A program made the translations under genes and the position numbers. From positions 1-11,268 of the forward strand of contig DVOF01000168.1 of assembly GCA_018713805.1 (NCBI GenBank): a stretch of DNA of 11,268 nt. The letters run 5' to 3'. Each line of letters begins with the position of its first letter. Within the stretch, counting starts at the first letter, position 1. Below are positions 1-6,272 of this stretch, in pieces. This stretch comes from Candidatus Aphodoplasma excrementigallinarum (GTDB taxonomy: Bacteria > Bacillota > Clostridia > UBA1381 > UMGS1253). The notes under the pieces are model-generated. The model saw only the letters and a list, made by a program, of their open reading frames with translations. It was not told where the DNA came from and did not search any database.

Positions 1-39
1 GTAATATAAAGATATAACGTTTCGTAAATTTTCAGACAG

Positions 40-44
40 AGAGG
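40..44 (+). promoter_or_regulatory. Ribosome binding site deciding the start at 54
   Basis: AGAGG lies 9 bases before ATG 54 but directly abuts ATG 45, so ATG 54 is favoured. GGAGGG at 47-52 is too close to ATG 54 to be ideal. Starting at 54 also gives a normal signal peptide (MGQTGKK followed by the hydrophobic stretch). The start at 45 would add only MEG and cannot be fully excluded. Confidence 0.5.
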
Positions 45-53
45 ATGGAGGGT

Positions 54-3000
54 ATGGGACAGACAGGAAAAAAGGCAGTTGCAATCCTGCTGGCGCTTAC
101 GATGGCGTTCGGCTGTATCGGTATACCGGCGTTCGCCTCGGAGGAGGCGTATACGGTGCTGGACTGCACGAGCAAGAGTAAAATAACGGCAGTATCCCCG
201 TTGCAGGCGGACACGGAGACCGTACACGATTCGAAATATTCGGCCTTGTGGGAGGGGGAGGACGCGGAGAGCGTACGCCTTGCCATCCCAAAAGACCTCA
301 CGCCGTACACGGAGCTTCATTTTTGGGTCCATGCCGCGACGGACTGCACGGTTTATTTGATGTTTGGCAGCGAGAACTCTGCGACCGACGGCAGCGACTA
401 TTATGGCGATAAGCTCACCCTGAAGCCCGGCTGGCAGGAGATATCGGTCGAGATCGGGGGGCTGACCGTGTCGCGTACGCCGCGCGGCTACGACGATGTT
501 GACGCGCTGACCATCCATGCGACCGGATGGAGTATGACAAACGACCTGTCTGCGTTTGCGCTGCATTTTGACACGATTGAGCTAATCAATAACCCGGATT
601 ATACGGCGCTGCCGGCGGGCGGCGCGGCTGCCGTGCCGAGCGCAGACCCGGACGCCCCGGTCGGCGACGCGGTATTCTATAACCGCGACTACAATGAAAG
701 CGGCGCGCAGGAGGGCGACGTTTTTGGAAAAGCTGTGCCTAAAACAAACCGGATCGAGATTGCGTCTGAGGCGGACGGCAACCAGTACATAAAAATGACA
801 AAGACGGAGCCGGGAACGGACGACTGTTTCTATGATGTGAGCTTTTCGACAGCGGCGACCCGGATCGTCGCGGAGATTTCCCTCTCTTATGACGATGTGC
901 TGAAAAGCTCAAACATCCAGTATAAGGACGCTACCGGCGGGAACAGCAGCGTGCTCACGATTGACGCAAACGGCGACTTGAGCGTTGCAGGGCAAAAGGC
1001 CGGCGAGCTGAAACAGGGGCAATGGACCGATGTTGCCCTGGCGTTTAATGTGGCAAACAATACCTGTGATGTATACGTGGAAGGGGAGAAGGTGCTCGCT
1101 GGCATAGCTTACGGCGGCGCGGCAAAGGGTTCTATGGCGGTTTTGCGTGTATATATGGGCACAGGCGACGTGGGCGCGGGGCTGTCGTTTGACAATTTCC
1201 GTATTTATGAAGGGACGGAGCCACGCGACATTGGCGACGAACAGCCGGAGGGCGGTGCGGTGCTTGAGAAAGGGGAGCTGTTAGCTACGCCTTCCCCGAC
1301 ACCGGTGCAGGAGCTGTTCGATAATGGGGTCGCGCTCTACGTCGGCCACCCGGAGGCATATGCGGGCGGCGCGCTGACGAAGCTTGATCTGCAAAACGAT
1401 GCTGTCGTGCCTGTGATCGTGGGCGACCGGACGCTGGTTCCCATCCGATTCATTGCAGAGGGCTTCGGCGCACAGGTCGGCTGGGACGAGGCGACACAGA
1501 CGGCCACGGTAGAGCTTGACAGCCGGGTCGTTACCCTTACTATCGGCTCCGACACAATGTATATCGGCGGAGAGGCGGCCGCGCTCGACGTAGCGGCGCA
1601 GACTATGCACGACCGGACGATGCTGCCGCTGCGCGCGGTTGCCGAGGCGTTGGATAAACAGGTGTTCTGGGACGACCGCGGCCTGATACTAATTACAGAT
1701 GCGGACAAAGAGCTTGACGCTGTGGAGGACAGCCGCGTCGTGGACGGGATGCTCAGCCTGCTCCGCTTCGGCGAAATCGACACGCGCTACAACCAGTCGC
1801 CGCGCTTTACCCAGTCAATCGTGGACGAGGCGATCGACACGCCGCTCATCAGGTTTACCGCCGGCCGTAACAGCTCGAACGTCGGCTGGAGCAATCCGGA
1901 GCAAAAGGCGTCGAAGGCGATGTATTTTCTCACGCTGGCGGAGTATCTCGGTGTGCGCACGGTGCATTCTGATACGGGAAAAACAGGCGTAGAACGTGTG
2001 CTCGAGCAGCTCCGGGCGCTGGTCTCCGGCGGGAACGAGCCGTTCTGCTGCAGCGGGCCGTATCTGGCGCACAGCGAGGTGTCGAGCGTGCTGCTTTTGG
2101 CAAAGCATACGCCATCGATCTGGAACGCGCTGACCGGGGAGGAAATTGAAAAGCTCGACTGGCTCATGCGGGGGCTTGCCATAACGGGGAACTGGAGCTA
2201 TAACGACGCAAACGACTACAAGACGGGCTTTGACCTGACGGGCAACTTTGACAAAGGCTGGAACCCGAACTACAAAAACACCTACATCCCGGTTGTGGGC
2301 AACGCTTGCCTGTACTTTGGCGGGGCGGACGCGCTCAATGAGATTTTTGCCACCTTTGACTATGATACCTATATGCAGAAGTATGAGGAGCTTGGGTTTA
2401 CCAACATCATGGCGTCATGGTCCGTGGCGGGCAAGGATTTGATGGAGAACGGCGGCCCGGCGCGCCTCACGGCGGAATACGGCGGCGGCAGTGCAGGGAC
2501 GGGCGTGGGCGTAAAGGCGCCGTTTGTCTATAGCGGCTACGGCCTTGACGAGCTCGGCAAGATTGCAGAGGTACACATCAGGGCAACCTACGACGCAACT
2601 GTCGTCAGCAGCGTCGGCACGCCGGGAACGGAGGCATACGCCTACATCGTTTCCGGGAAGCCGTCGCCATACGAGGGGATGTACGGGATGATGTTTGAGT
2701 TCGTGTCCGGCGACGCGGGCGGCCTTAGAAGCAGCGCGAGCTATGGCCACGCGAGCCAGGTGACGCTGTTCCCGTATCTGACGAACCTGATCCTGTTTGG
2801 CGTATGGGACCGGACGCAGAGCGAGACGCAGGATGAAATCAGCCAGATGATGTACGTCGGCAACGAGGATTTGATCTTCAAGCTTGAACAGGGGTACCAT
2901 TCCTTCAGCAAGGGCGCGAGCGCGGGCGACGAGTACGAGAGTAAGTTTGTACCAAAAGGGTATGCGATGGATAAGGAAATCTGGCGCAAGGTGTTAAACT

Positions 3001-3584
3001 TCACGGGCGGCGACACGACGATTTCCGACGCGCTTTCCTCCGCAGGCATCCCTTCCGCGGAGCCGAAGGACGGCGTGGCATATGCGCCGGAAGGCGCACT
3101 GGCCGGCGTGACGGTGGAGGGCGTCGTCCAGCCGGCATCATATGTCGACCTGGGGCAGGCATATCAGGACACAGTCAGCGTGGAATTTGACCTCAATCTC
3201 GACGCGGATGTGCTTGATTCGTTTGACGGCGTAATTGGCTTTGTCAAAGATCAGACGGACGATCTGACCTATACGTCCATGAATGTGCTGCTGCAAATGA
3301 AGTCGATGACTTTTAACGCGATAGACGGCGCGGGATATAAGAGCTCGGAGCTGCCGGTGGCGCCAAACTACAAGTACCATGTGAAGTTTGAGATCAATGT
3401 GAAGGAGAATACCTACTGCGCCTATATGACGCCGACTTACCCGGAGAGTGGGGAGACGGTCTGCGTCGCGCAGGATTATGCGTTCCGCAGTTCTGCCGGG
3501 CAGACGGACGCGCTTCGCTATCTGGTGCTTGTGCGGGCGGAACCGCTGGCAAATTACTGGATTGAGAACCTAATTGTGCAATAA
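54..3584 (+). CDS. Large secreted multidomain protein with copper-amine-oxidase-type stalk repeats and a conserved helical core (putative carbohydrate-active protein)
   Basis: About 1176 residues, predicted to be exported. Residues 1-28 form a signal peptide (lysines at 6-7, hydrophobic 8-26, likely cleavage at AFA|SEE). Residues ~33-187 look like a beta-sandwich carbohydrate-binding module; ~205-390 resemble a LamG/concanavalin-like domain ending in FDNFRIYEGTEPRD. A TPSPTP linker (412-417) leads to two stalk repeats (~424-549) with DRTLVPIRF (458-466) and DRTMLPLRA (520-528), the signature of the copper amine oxidase N-terminal domain, which binds no copper itself. Residues ~557-982 are a mostly helical core with H673, WNPNYKNTY (736-744), WSVAGKDLMENGG (789-801) and KPSPYEG (869-875), possibly an alpha/alpha-toroid lyase- or hydrolase-like fold; that is inference. 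Residues ~1027-1176 form a second beta domain. No LPXTG or SLH anchor is visible. ATG 45 is also in frame, but ATG 54 has better ribosome-binding-site spacing. It is a paralogue of the minus-strand gene at 8323. Confidence 0.85.
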   Translation: MGQTGKKAVAILLALTMAFGCIGIPAFASEEAYTVLDCTSKSKITAVSPLQADTETVHDSKYSALWEGEDAESVRLAIPKDLTPYTELHFWVHAATDCTVYLMFGSENSATDGSDYYGDKLTLKPGWQEISVEIGGLTVSRTPRGYDDVDALTIHATGWSMTNDLSAFALHFDTIELINNPDYTALPAGGAAAVPSADPDAPVGDAVFYNRDYNESGAQEGDVFGKAVPKTNRIEIASEADGNQYIKMTKTEPGTDDCFYDVSFSTAATRIVAEISLSYDDVLKSSNIQYKDATGGNSSVLTIDANGDLSVAGQKAGELKQGQWTDVALAFNVANNTCDVYVEGEKVLAGIAYGGAAKGSMAVLRVYMGTGDVGAGLSFDNFRIYEGTEPRDIGDEQPEGGAVLEKGELLATPSPTPVQELFDNGVALYVGHPEAYAGGALTKLDLQNDAVVPVIVGDRTLVPIRFIAEGFGAQVGWDEATQTATVELDSRVVTLTIGSDTMYIGGEAAALDVAAQTMHDRTMLPLRAVAEALDKQVFWDDRGLILITDADKELDAVEDSRVVDGMLSLLRFGEIDTRYNQSPRFTQSIVDEAIDTPLIRFTAGRNSSNVGWSNPEQKASKAMYFLTLAEYLGVRTVHSDTGKTGVERVLEQLRALVSGGNEPFCCSGPYLAHSEVSSVLLLAKHTPSIWNALTGEEIEKLDWLMRGLAITGNWSYNDANDYKTGFDLTGNFDKGWNPNYKNTYIPVVGNACLYFGGADALNEIFATFDYDTYMQKYEELGFTNIMASWSVAGKDLMENGGPARLTAEYGGGSAGTGVGVKAPFVYSGYGLDELGKIAEVHIRATYDATVVSSVGTPGTEAYAYIVSGKPSPYEGMYGMMFEFVSGDAGGLRSSASYGHASQVTLFPYLTNLILFGVWDRTQSETQDEISQMMYVGNEDLIFKLEQGYHSFSKGASAGDEYESKFVPKGYAMDKEIWRKVLNFTGGDTTISDALSSAGIPSAEPKDGVAYAPEGALAGVTVEGVVQPASYVDLGQAYQDTVSVEFDLNLDADVLDSFDGVIGFVKDQTDDLTYTSMNVLLQMKSMTFNAIDGAGYKSSELPVAPNYKYHVKFEINVKENTYCAYMTPTYPESGETVCVAQDYAFRSSAGQTDALRYLVLVRAEPLANYWIENLIVQ

Positions 3585-3592
3585 AAAGCGGG

Positions 3593-3627
3593 AAAAGGGC
3601 TGTGCGCCAAAAGCGTGCAGCCCTTTT
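3593..3627 (+). terminator. Rho-independent terminator after the first secreted-protein gene
   Basis: AAAAGGGCTG (3593-3602) pairs perfectly with CAGCCCTTTT (3618-3627). The stem extends inward through two G-U wobbles and three further pairs (CGC with GCG) to a 5-base CAAAA loop, about 15 pairs in all. It begins 8 bases after the stop codon and ends in TTTT followed by an AT-rich run. It should separate the upstream gene from the regulator promoter that follows. Confidence 0.85.
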
Positions 3628-3643
3628 ATATTTGACACAGGAA

Positions 3644-3672
3644 TTGAATTTTACCGCCGGATATGGTATGAT
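3644..3672 (+). promoter_or_regulatory. Promoter of the response regulator-kinase genes
   Basis: TTGAAT (-35, 3644-3649), a 17-base spacer and TATGAT (-10, 3667-3672), preceded by TGG, which gives an extended -10 (TGnTATGAT). Transcription would start near 3679, leaving a leader of roughly 37 bases before ATG 3716. A better -35 hexamer, TTGACA at 3632-3637, is 29 bases from the -10 and therefore wrongly spaced. No copy of the palindromic operator is seen here, so basal, non-autoregulated expression is inferred. Confidence 0.7.
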
Positions 3673-3698
3673 ACATGCAGGATAATCAATGTGTTACG

Positions 3699-3704
3699 AA
3701 GGAG
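3699..3704 (+). promoter_or_regulatory. Ribosome binding site deciding the regulator start at 3716
   Basis: AAGGAG ends 11 bases before ATG 3716; a second purine run, AGAAGG (3708-3713), is only 2 bases away. Both lie downstream of the alternative in-frame ATG at 3689, which has no such site and would add nine residues before the receiver domain. The start at 3716 gives the normal receiver beginning MHRILIIEDD. Confidence 0.65.
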
Positions 3705-3715
3705 CAGAGAAGGAT

Positions 3716-4387
3716 ATGCACAGGATATTAATCATCGAGGACGACGCCACGATGGCCAATACTATGAAAAAGCAGATCGAATCGTGGGGGAACACGGTAG
3801 CGTGCGTCCGCAACTTTCAGGACGTCATCCCGGAATTTGTCGCGTTTGACCCGCATTTGGTTCTGGTCGACATTATGCTTCCGTTCTACAATGGGTATCA
3901 CTGGTGCAGCGAGATTCGAAAGATTTCCAACGTGCCGATTGTGTTCCTTTCTTCGGCGTCAGACAATATGAACATTGTCATGGCGATGAATATGGGCGGT
4001 GACGACTTTATTGCAAAGCCGGTGGATCTAAGCGTACTGACGGCGAAAATACAGGCTGTGCTGCGCCGGACGTACGACATGGCGGGGAAAATTCCGGTGC
4101 TGGAGCACCGAGGCGCCGTGCTCAACCTCAACGACACGACGCTGACGTTTGGCGATAATAAGATCGATTTGACGCGCAACGAGTTCCGGATTTTGCAGAC
4201 CCTGCTGGAAAACAAGGGCAAGGTTGTCAGCCGCGACACGCTGATGACGCGCCTGTGGGAGATGGATTCCTATGTGGAGGAAAATACACTGACCGTCAAC
4301 ATGGCCCGCCTGCGTAAAAAGTTAGAGGGCGCAGGGCTGACGGATTTTATTACGACAAAGGTCGGGAGCGGCTATATCATTACATGA
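3716..4387 (+). CDS. OmpR/PhoB-family response regulator, BceR-type
   Basis: A 223-residue DNA-binding response regulator, the usual length for this family. The receiver domain (residues 1-~118) shows the acidic cluster E8-D9-D10, phosphoacceptor D52 in LVLVDIMLP, S79/S80 at the switch position and K101 in AKPVD. Residues ~137-223 are an OmpR-type winged helix with DLTRNEFRIL, the recognition-helix region NTLTVNMARLRKKL and the terminal GSGYII hairpin. All key residues are present. It is followed 18 bases later by its partner kinase and then by a BceAB-type transporter, the standard order for peptide-antibiotic sensing modules of Firmicutes. The likely target is the palindrome at 5399-5418 upstream of the transporter. 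The BceR-type assignment rests on the sequence plus this neighbourhood; the inducing peptide cannot be told. Confidence 0.92.
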   Translation: MHRILIIEDDATMANTMKKQIESWGNTVACVRNFQDVIPEFVAFDPHLVLVDIMLPFYNGYHWCSEIRKISNVPIVFLSSASDNMNIVMAMNMGGDDFIAKPVDLSVLTAKIQAVLRRTYDMAGKIPVLEHRGAVLNLNDTTLTFGDNKIDLTRNEFRILQTLLENKGKVVSRDTLMTRLWEMDSYVEENTLTVNMARLRKKLEGAGLTDFITTKVGSGYIIT

Positions 4388-4390
4388 GGC

Positions 4391-4408
4391 AGGAGGCGGC
4401 AAACGTTG
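4391..4408 (+). promoter_or_regulatory. Strong ribosome binding site with a TTG start codon (kinase)
   Basis: AGGAGG at 4391-4396 lies 9 bases before TTG 4406-4408. The first in-frame ATG is about 95 codons downstream and would delete both membrane segments, so the TTG start is well supported. A TTG usually lowers initiation relative to ATG, which may keep kinase levels below regulator levels. Confidence 0.8.
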
Positions 4409-5395
4409 CGCATATTTGGTAGGTACATCTGGCAATACCGGTACGGGATTGCCCTGTTTTTGGTCTTTGCCGGTATTTTCGCCGGCGTGTTCTTTCTCTA
4501 TAATTTAGAGATTGAGGCGGTGCTGTACGCGGTCTTGTGCTGCCTGCTGTTTCTTGTTGTTTTTGTTGCGGTACATTTTATTTTCTACTACAAGCGGCAC
4601 AGGCTGCTGTGCGAAATACGGGACAATATCACGCTGCTGGCGGAAACGCTCCCGCCGCCGCGGAGCCTGTTTGAAGTAGATTATCAGGAAATGGTGGAAA
4701 ACCTGCTCGGCTGCTACAAAGCTGCTTTGACGGGGGAGCAGTCGCGCCGCTCGGAGAGCATCGACTACTACACGACATGGGCGCACCAGATCAAAACCCC
4801 CATTGCCGCCATGCGGATGATTTTGCAGGGCGAGGATACGGACGAGAGCCGGGAACTGCTCGGCGAGCTGTTCCGGATTGAACAGTATGTGGCGATGGTG
4901 TTGTGCTATTTCCGGCTCGACTCGACATCGTCGGACTTTATTTTTAAAAAGTATCCGCTCGACGCAATCATTCGGCAGGCCATCCACAATTATGCGCCGC
5001 AGTTCGTGCGCAAGCGTATCCGGCTCGAATACGCCGGGACGCAGGAGACCGTCCTTACAGACGAGAAGTGGCTCCTGTTCATTTTGGAACAGCTTTTGTC
5101 CAATGCAGTCAAGTATACGCAAAAGGGCTTAGTCCGGATAACGGTCAGCCCGGAAAAGCTTGTGACGATATCCGATACCGGCATTGGCATAGCGCCGGAG
5201 GACTTGCCGCGGATATTCGAAAAAGGGTTTACCGGCTACAACGGCAGAGCGGACAAAAAGTCGACCGGGCTGGGGCTGTATCTGTGCAAACAGGCCGCGG
5301 ACAAGCTGTCGATCCCGGTTCGGATATGTTCCGAGGCGGGGAGCGGGACGACTGTGTTTTTGGACCTTCGCAGTGCGGAGCTTGAAATCGAATAA
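4406..5395 (+). CDS. Intramembrane-sensing histidine kinase, BceS-type
   Basis: A 329-residue membrane sensor kinase. Two transmembrane segments (~14-31 and ~36-62) are joined by a very short loop around LYNLEIE, so there is no extracellular sensor domain; this is the hallmark of intramembrane-sensing kinases whose stimulus comes through a partner BceAB transporter. The cytoplasmic part holds H127 in TTWAHQIKTP as the phosphorylation site, then an ATPase domain with N box N233 (LLSNAVKYT), G1 box DTGIGI (257-262), F box FEKGF (271-275) and G2 box STGLGLYLC (286-294). All catalytic motifs are intact. It is translated from a TTG codon behind a strong AGGAGG. It starts 18 bases after the regulator gene and is presumably co-transcribed with it. 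Its predicted partner is the regulator at 3716. Confidence 0.92.
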   Translation: MRIFGRYIWQYRYGIALFLVFAGIFAGVFFLYNLEIEAVLYAVLCCLLFLVVFVAVHFIFYYKRHRLLCEIRDNITLLAETLPPPRSLFEVDYQEMVENLLGCYKAALTGEQSRRSESIDYYTTWAHQIKTPIAAMRMILQGEDTDESRELLGELFRIEQYVAMVLCYFRLDSTSSDFIFKKYPLDAIIRQAIHNYAPQFVRKRIRLEYAGTQETVLTDEKWLLFILEQLLSNAVKYTQKGLVRITVSPEKLVTISDTGIGIAPEDLPRIFEKGFTGYNGRADKKSTGLGLYLCKQAADKLSIPVRICSEAGSGTTVFLDLRSAELEIE

Positions 5396-5398
5396 TAT

Positions 5399-5418
5399 AT
5401 CTTACAAAAATGTAAGAT
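5399..5418. promoter_or_regulatory. BceR-type operator palindrome
   Basis: A perfect inverted repeat, ATCTTACA-AAAA-TGTAAGAT, begins 4 bases after the kinase stop. Its inner part, TTACA-N4-TGTAA (5402-5415), fits exactly the TNACA-N4-TGTAA pattern described for BceR-family regulators of Firmicutes. It lies about 70 bases upstream of the inferred transporter transcription start. A TGTCACA at 5432-5438, about two helical turns downstream, could be a degenerate secondary half-site. That the regulator at 3716 binds here is inferred from the motif and gene order. Confidence 0.8.
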
Positions 5419-5423
5419 GAAAC

Positions 5424-5463
5424 GGCCGGAATGTCACACGATTCGATGGTGGGCAGTCCGGCC
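5424..5463. repeat. Long-loop inverted repeat in the transporter promoter region
   Basis: GGCCGGA (5424-5430) and TCCGGCC (5457-5463) are perfect complements separated by 26 bases. They sit between the operator and the -10 element. On a transcript reading through from the kinase they could form a hairpin; the following CTTTGCT is too poor in U for a good intrinsic terminator. Role unknown. Confidence 0.4.
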
Positions 5464-5475
5464 CTTTGCTATACT
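5447..5475 (+). promoter_or_regulatory. Probable activator-dependent promoter of the ABC transporter
   Basis: A -10 element TATACT (5470-5475) is present, but the position 17 bases upstream reads TGGTGG (5447-5452), with no resemblance to TTGACA, and shifting by a base either way does not help. A good -10 with a missing -35 next to the operator fits a promoter that needs the phosphorylated regulator. Transcription would begin near 5482, giving a leader of about 23 bases that contains the AGGAGG at 5491-5496. Confidence 0.5.
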
Positions 5476-5504
5476 GAGAGGGAATCAAAAAGGAGGAAAA
5501 AACG

Positions 5505-6272
5505 ATGACGATTTTGGAAGTAAAGAGCCTGAAAAAGATTTATACCACCCGCTTTGGCGGGAATCAGGTGCAGGCGCTGAGCAATGTGTCCTTCTCAGTG
5601 GAGCAGGGGGAGTATGTAGCCATCATGGGCGAGTCCGGCTCCGGCAAGACGACGCTGCTCAATATCCTCGCTGCGCTCGACAAGCCGACGAGCGGGGAGG
5701 TCTATCTGGACGGGAAATGCCTGACCAATATCCGGGAAAAGGAGATTTCCGCCTTCCGGCGCGACAATCTCGGGTTTGTGTTCCAGGATTTCAACCTGCT
5801 GGACACGTTTTCCATCCAGGACAATATCTTTTTGCCGCTGGTACTGGCGAAAAAGGGCTTCCCGGAGATGCAGGCGCGCCTTGTGCCGATTGCGAAAAAG
5901 CTGGAAATTACGGATATCCTGCAAAAGTACCCGTACGAGGTATCCGGCGGGCAGAAGCAGCGGACGGCGGTAGCGCGTGCCCTGATTACAGAGCCGAAAC
6001 TGATTCTGGCGGACGAACCGACTGGGGCGCTCGACTCGCGTGCGACGGACGGCCTGCTGCGGATATTTAACGAGATTAATGCCGAGGGGCAGACGATCCT
6101 GATGGTAACGCATTCGACCAAGGCGGCGAGCCATGCGGGGCGCGTATTGTTTATCAAGGACGGGGAGGTGTTCCACCAGATTTACCGGGGGAACAGCACC
6201 AACGAGGAGATGTACCAAAAGATTTCCGACACGCTGACTCTGATTGCGACAGGCGGTGGCCGTCATGAATAA
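5505..6272 (+). CDS. ABC transporter ATP-binding protein, BceA-type
   Basis: A 255-residue cytoplasmic ATPase of the MacB/LolD-like type that powers BceAB peptide-antibiotic transporters. The motifs are complete: Walker A GESGSGKTT (42-50), Q-loop Q94 in FVFQDFNLLDTFS, ABC signature VSGGQKQR (146-153), Walker B LILADE (166-171) with catalytic E171, D-loop GALDS (174-178) and switch H203 in VTHSTKAA. FQDFNLLDTFSIQDNI and the C-terminal tail, which follows HQIYRG, are typical of the BceA branch. The start is set by AGGAGG (5491-5496), 8 bases before the ATG. It overlaps the permease gene by 8 bases, so the two are translationally coupled. In this family the complex is thought to free lipid-II-cycle targets from bound peptides such as bacitracin or lantibiotics while also signalling to the kinase. 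The substrate here is unknown. Confidence 0.95.
   Translation: MTILEVKSLKKIYTTRFGGNQVQALSNVSFSVEQGEYVAIMGESGSGKTTLLNILAALDKPTSGEVYLDGKCLTNIREKEISAFRRDNLGFVFQDFNLLDTFSIQDNIFLPLVLAKKGFPEMQARLVPIAKKLEITDILQKYPYEVSGGQKQRTAVARALITEPKLILADEPTGALDSRATDGLLRIFNEINAEGQTILMVTHSTKAASHAGRVLFIKDGEVFHQIYRGNSTNEEMYQKISDTLTLIATGGGRHE

Noticed and set aside
15..27. TAACG-TTT-CGTAA resembling a regulator box upstream of the first secreted-protein gene
   Set aside because: The arms are imperfect, the spacer is 3 rather than 4, and the ACA/TGT core of the operator is absent; likely chance in AT-rich DNA.
1320..1700. Reading the stalk repeats as a functional copper amine oxidase
   Set aside because: Only the N-terminal stalk-type domain of that family is present. 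The catalytic domain with its topaquinone tyrosine and copper-binding histidines is absent in both proteins.
3632..3637. Consensus -35 hexamer TTGACA
   Set aside because: It is 29 bases from the only good -10, far from the normal 16-18; TTGAAT at 3644 has the right 17-base spacing.
3574..3849. Short plus-strand frame of 91 codons spanning the terminator and the regulator start
   Set aside because: It crosses the terminator hairpin and the promoter and then runs out of frame into the receiver domain; no family resemblance.
5417..6070. Plus-strand frame of 217 codons overlapping the ATPase gene
   Set aside because: It starts in the promoter region and runs in another frame through the ATPase, whose Walker and signature motifs identify the real frame.
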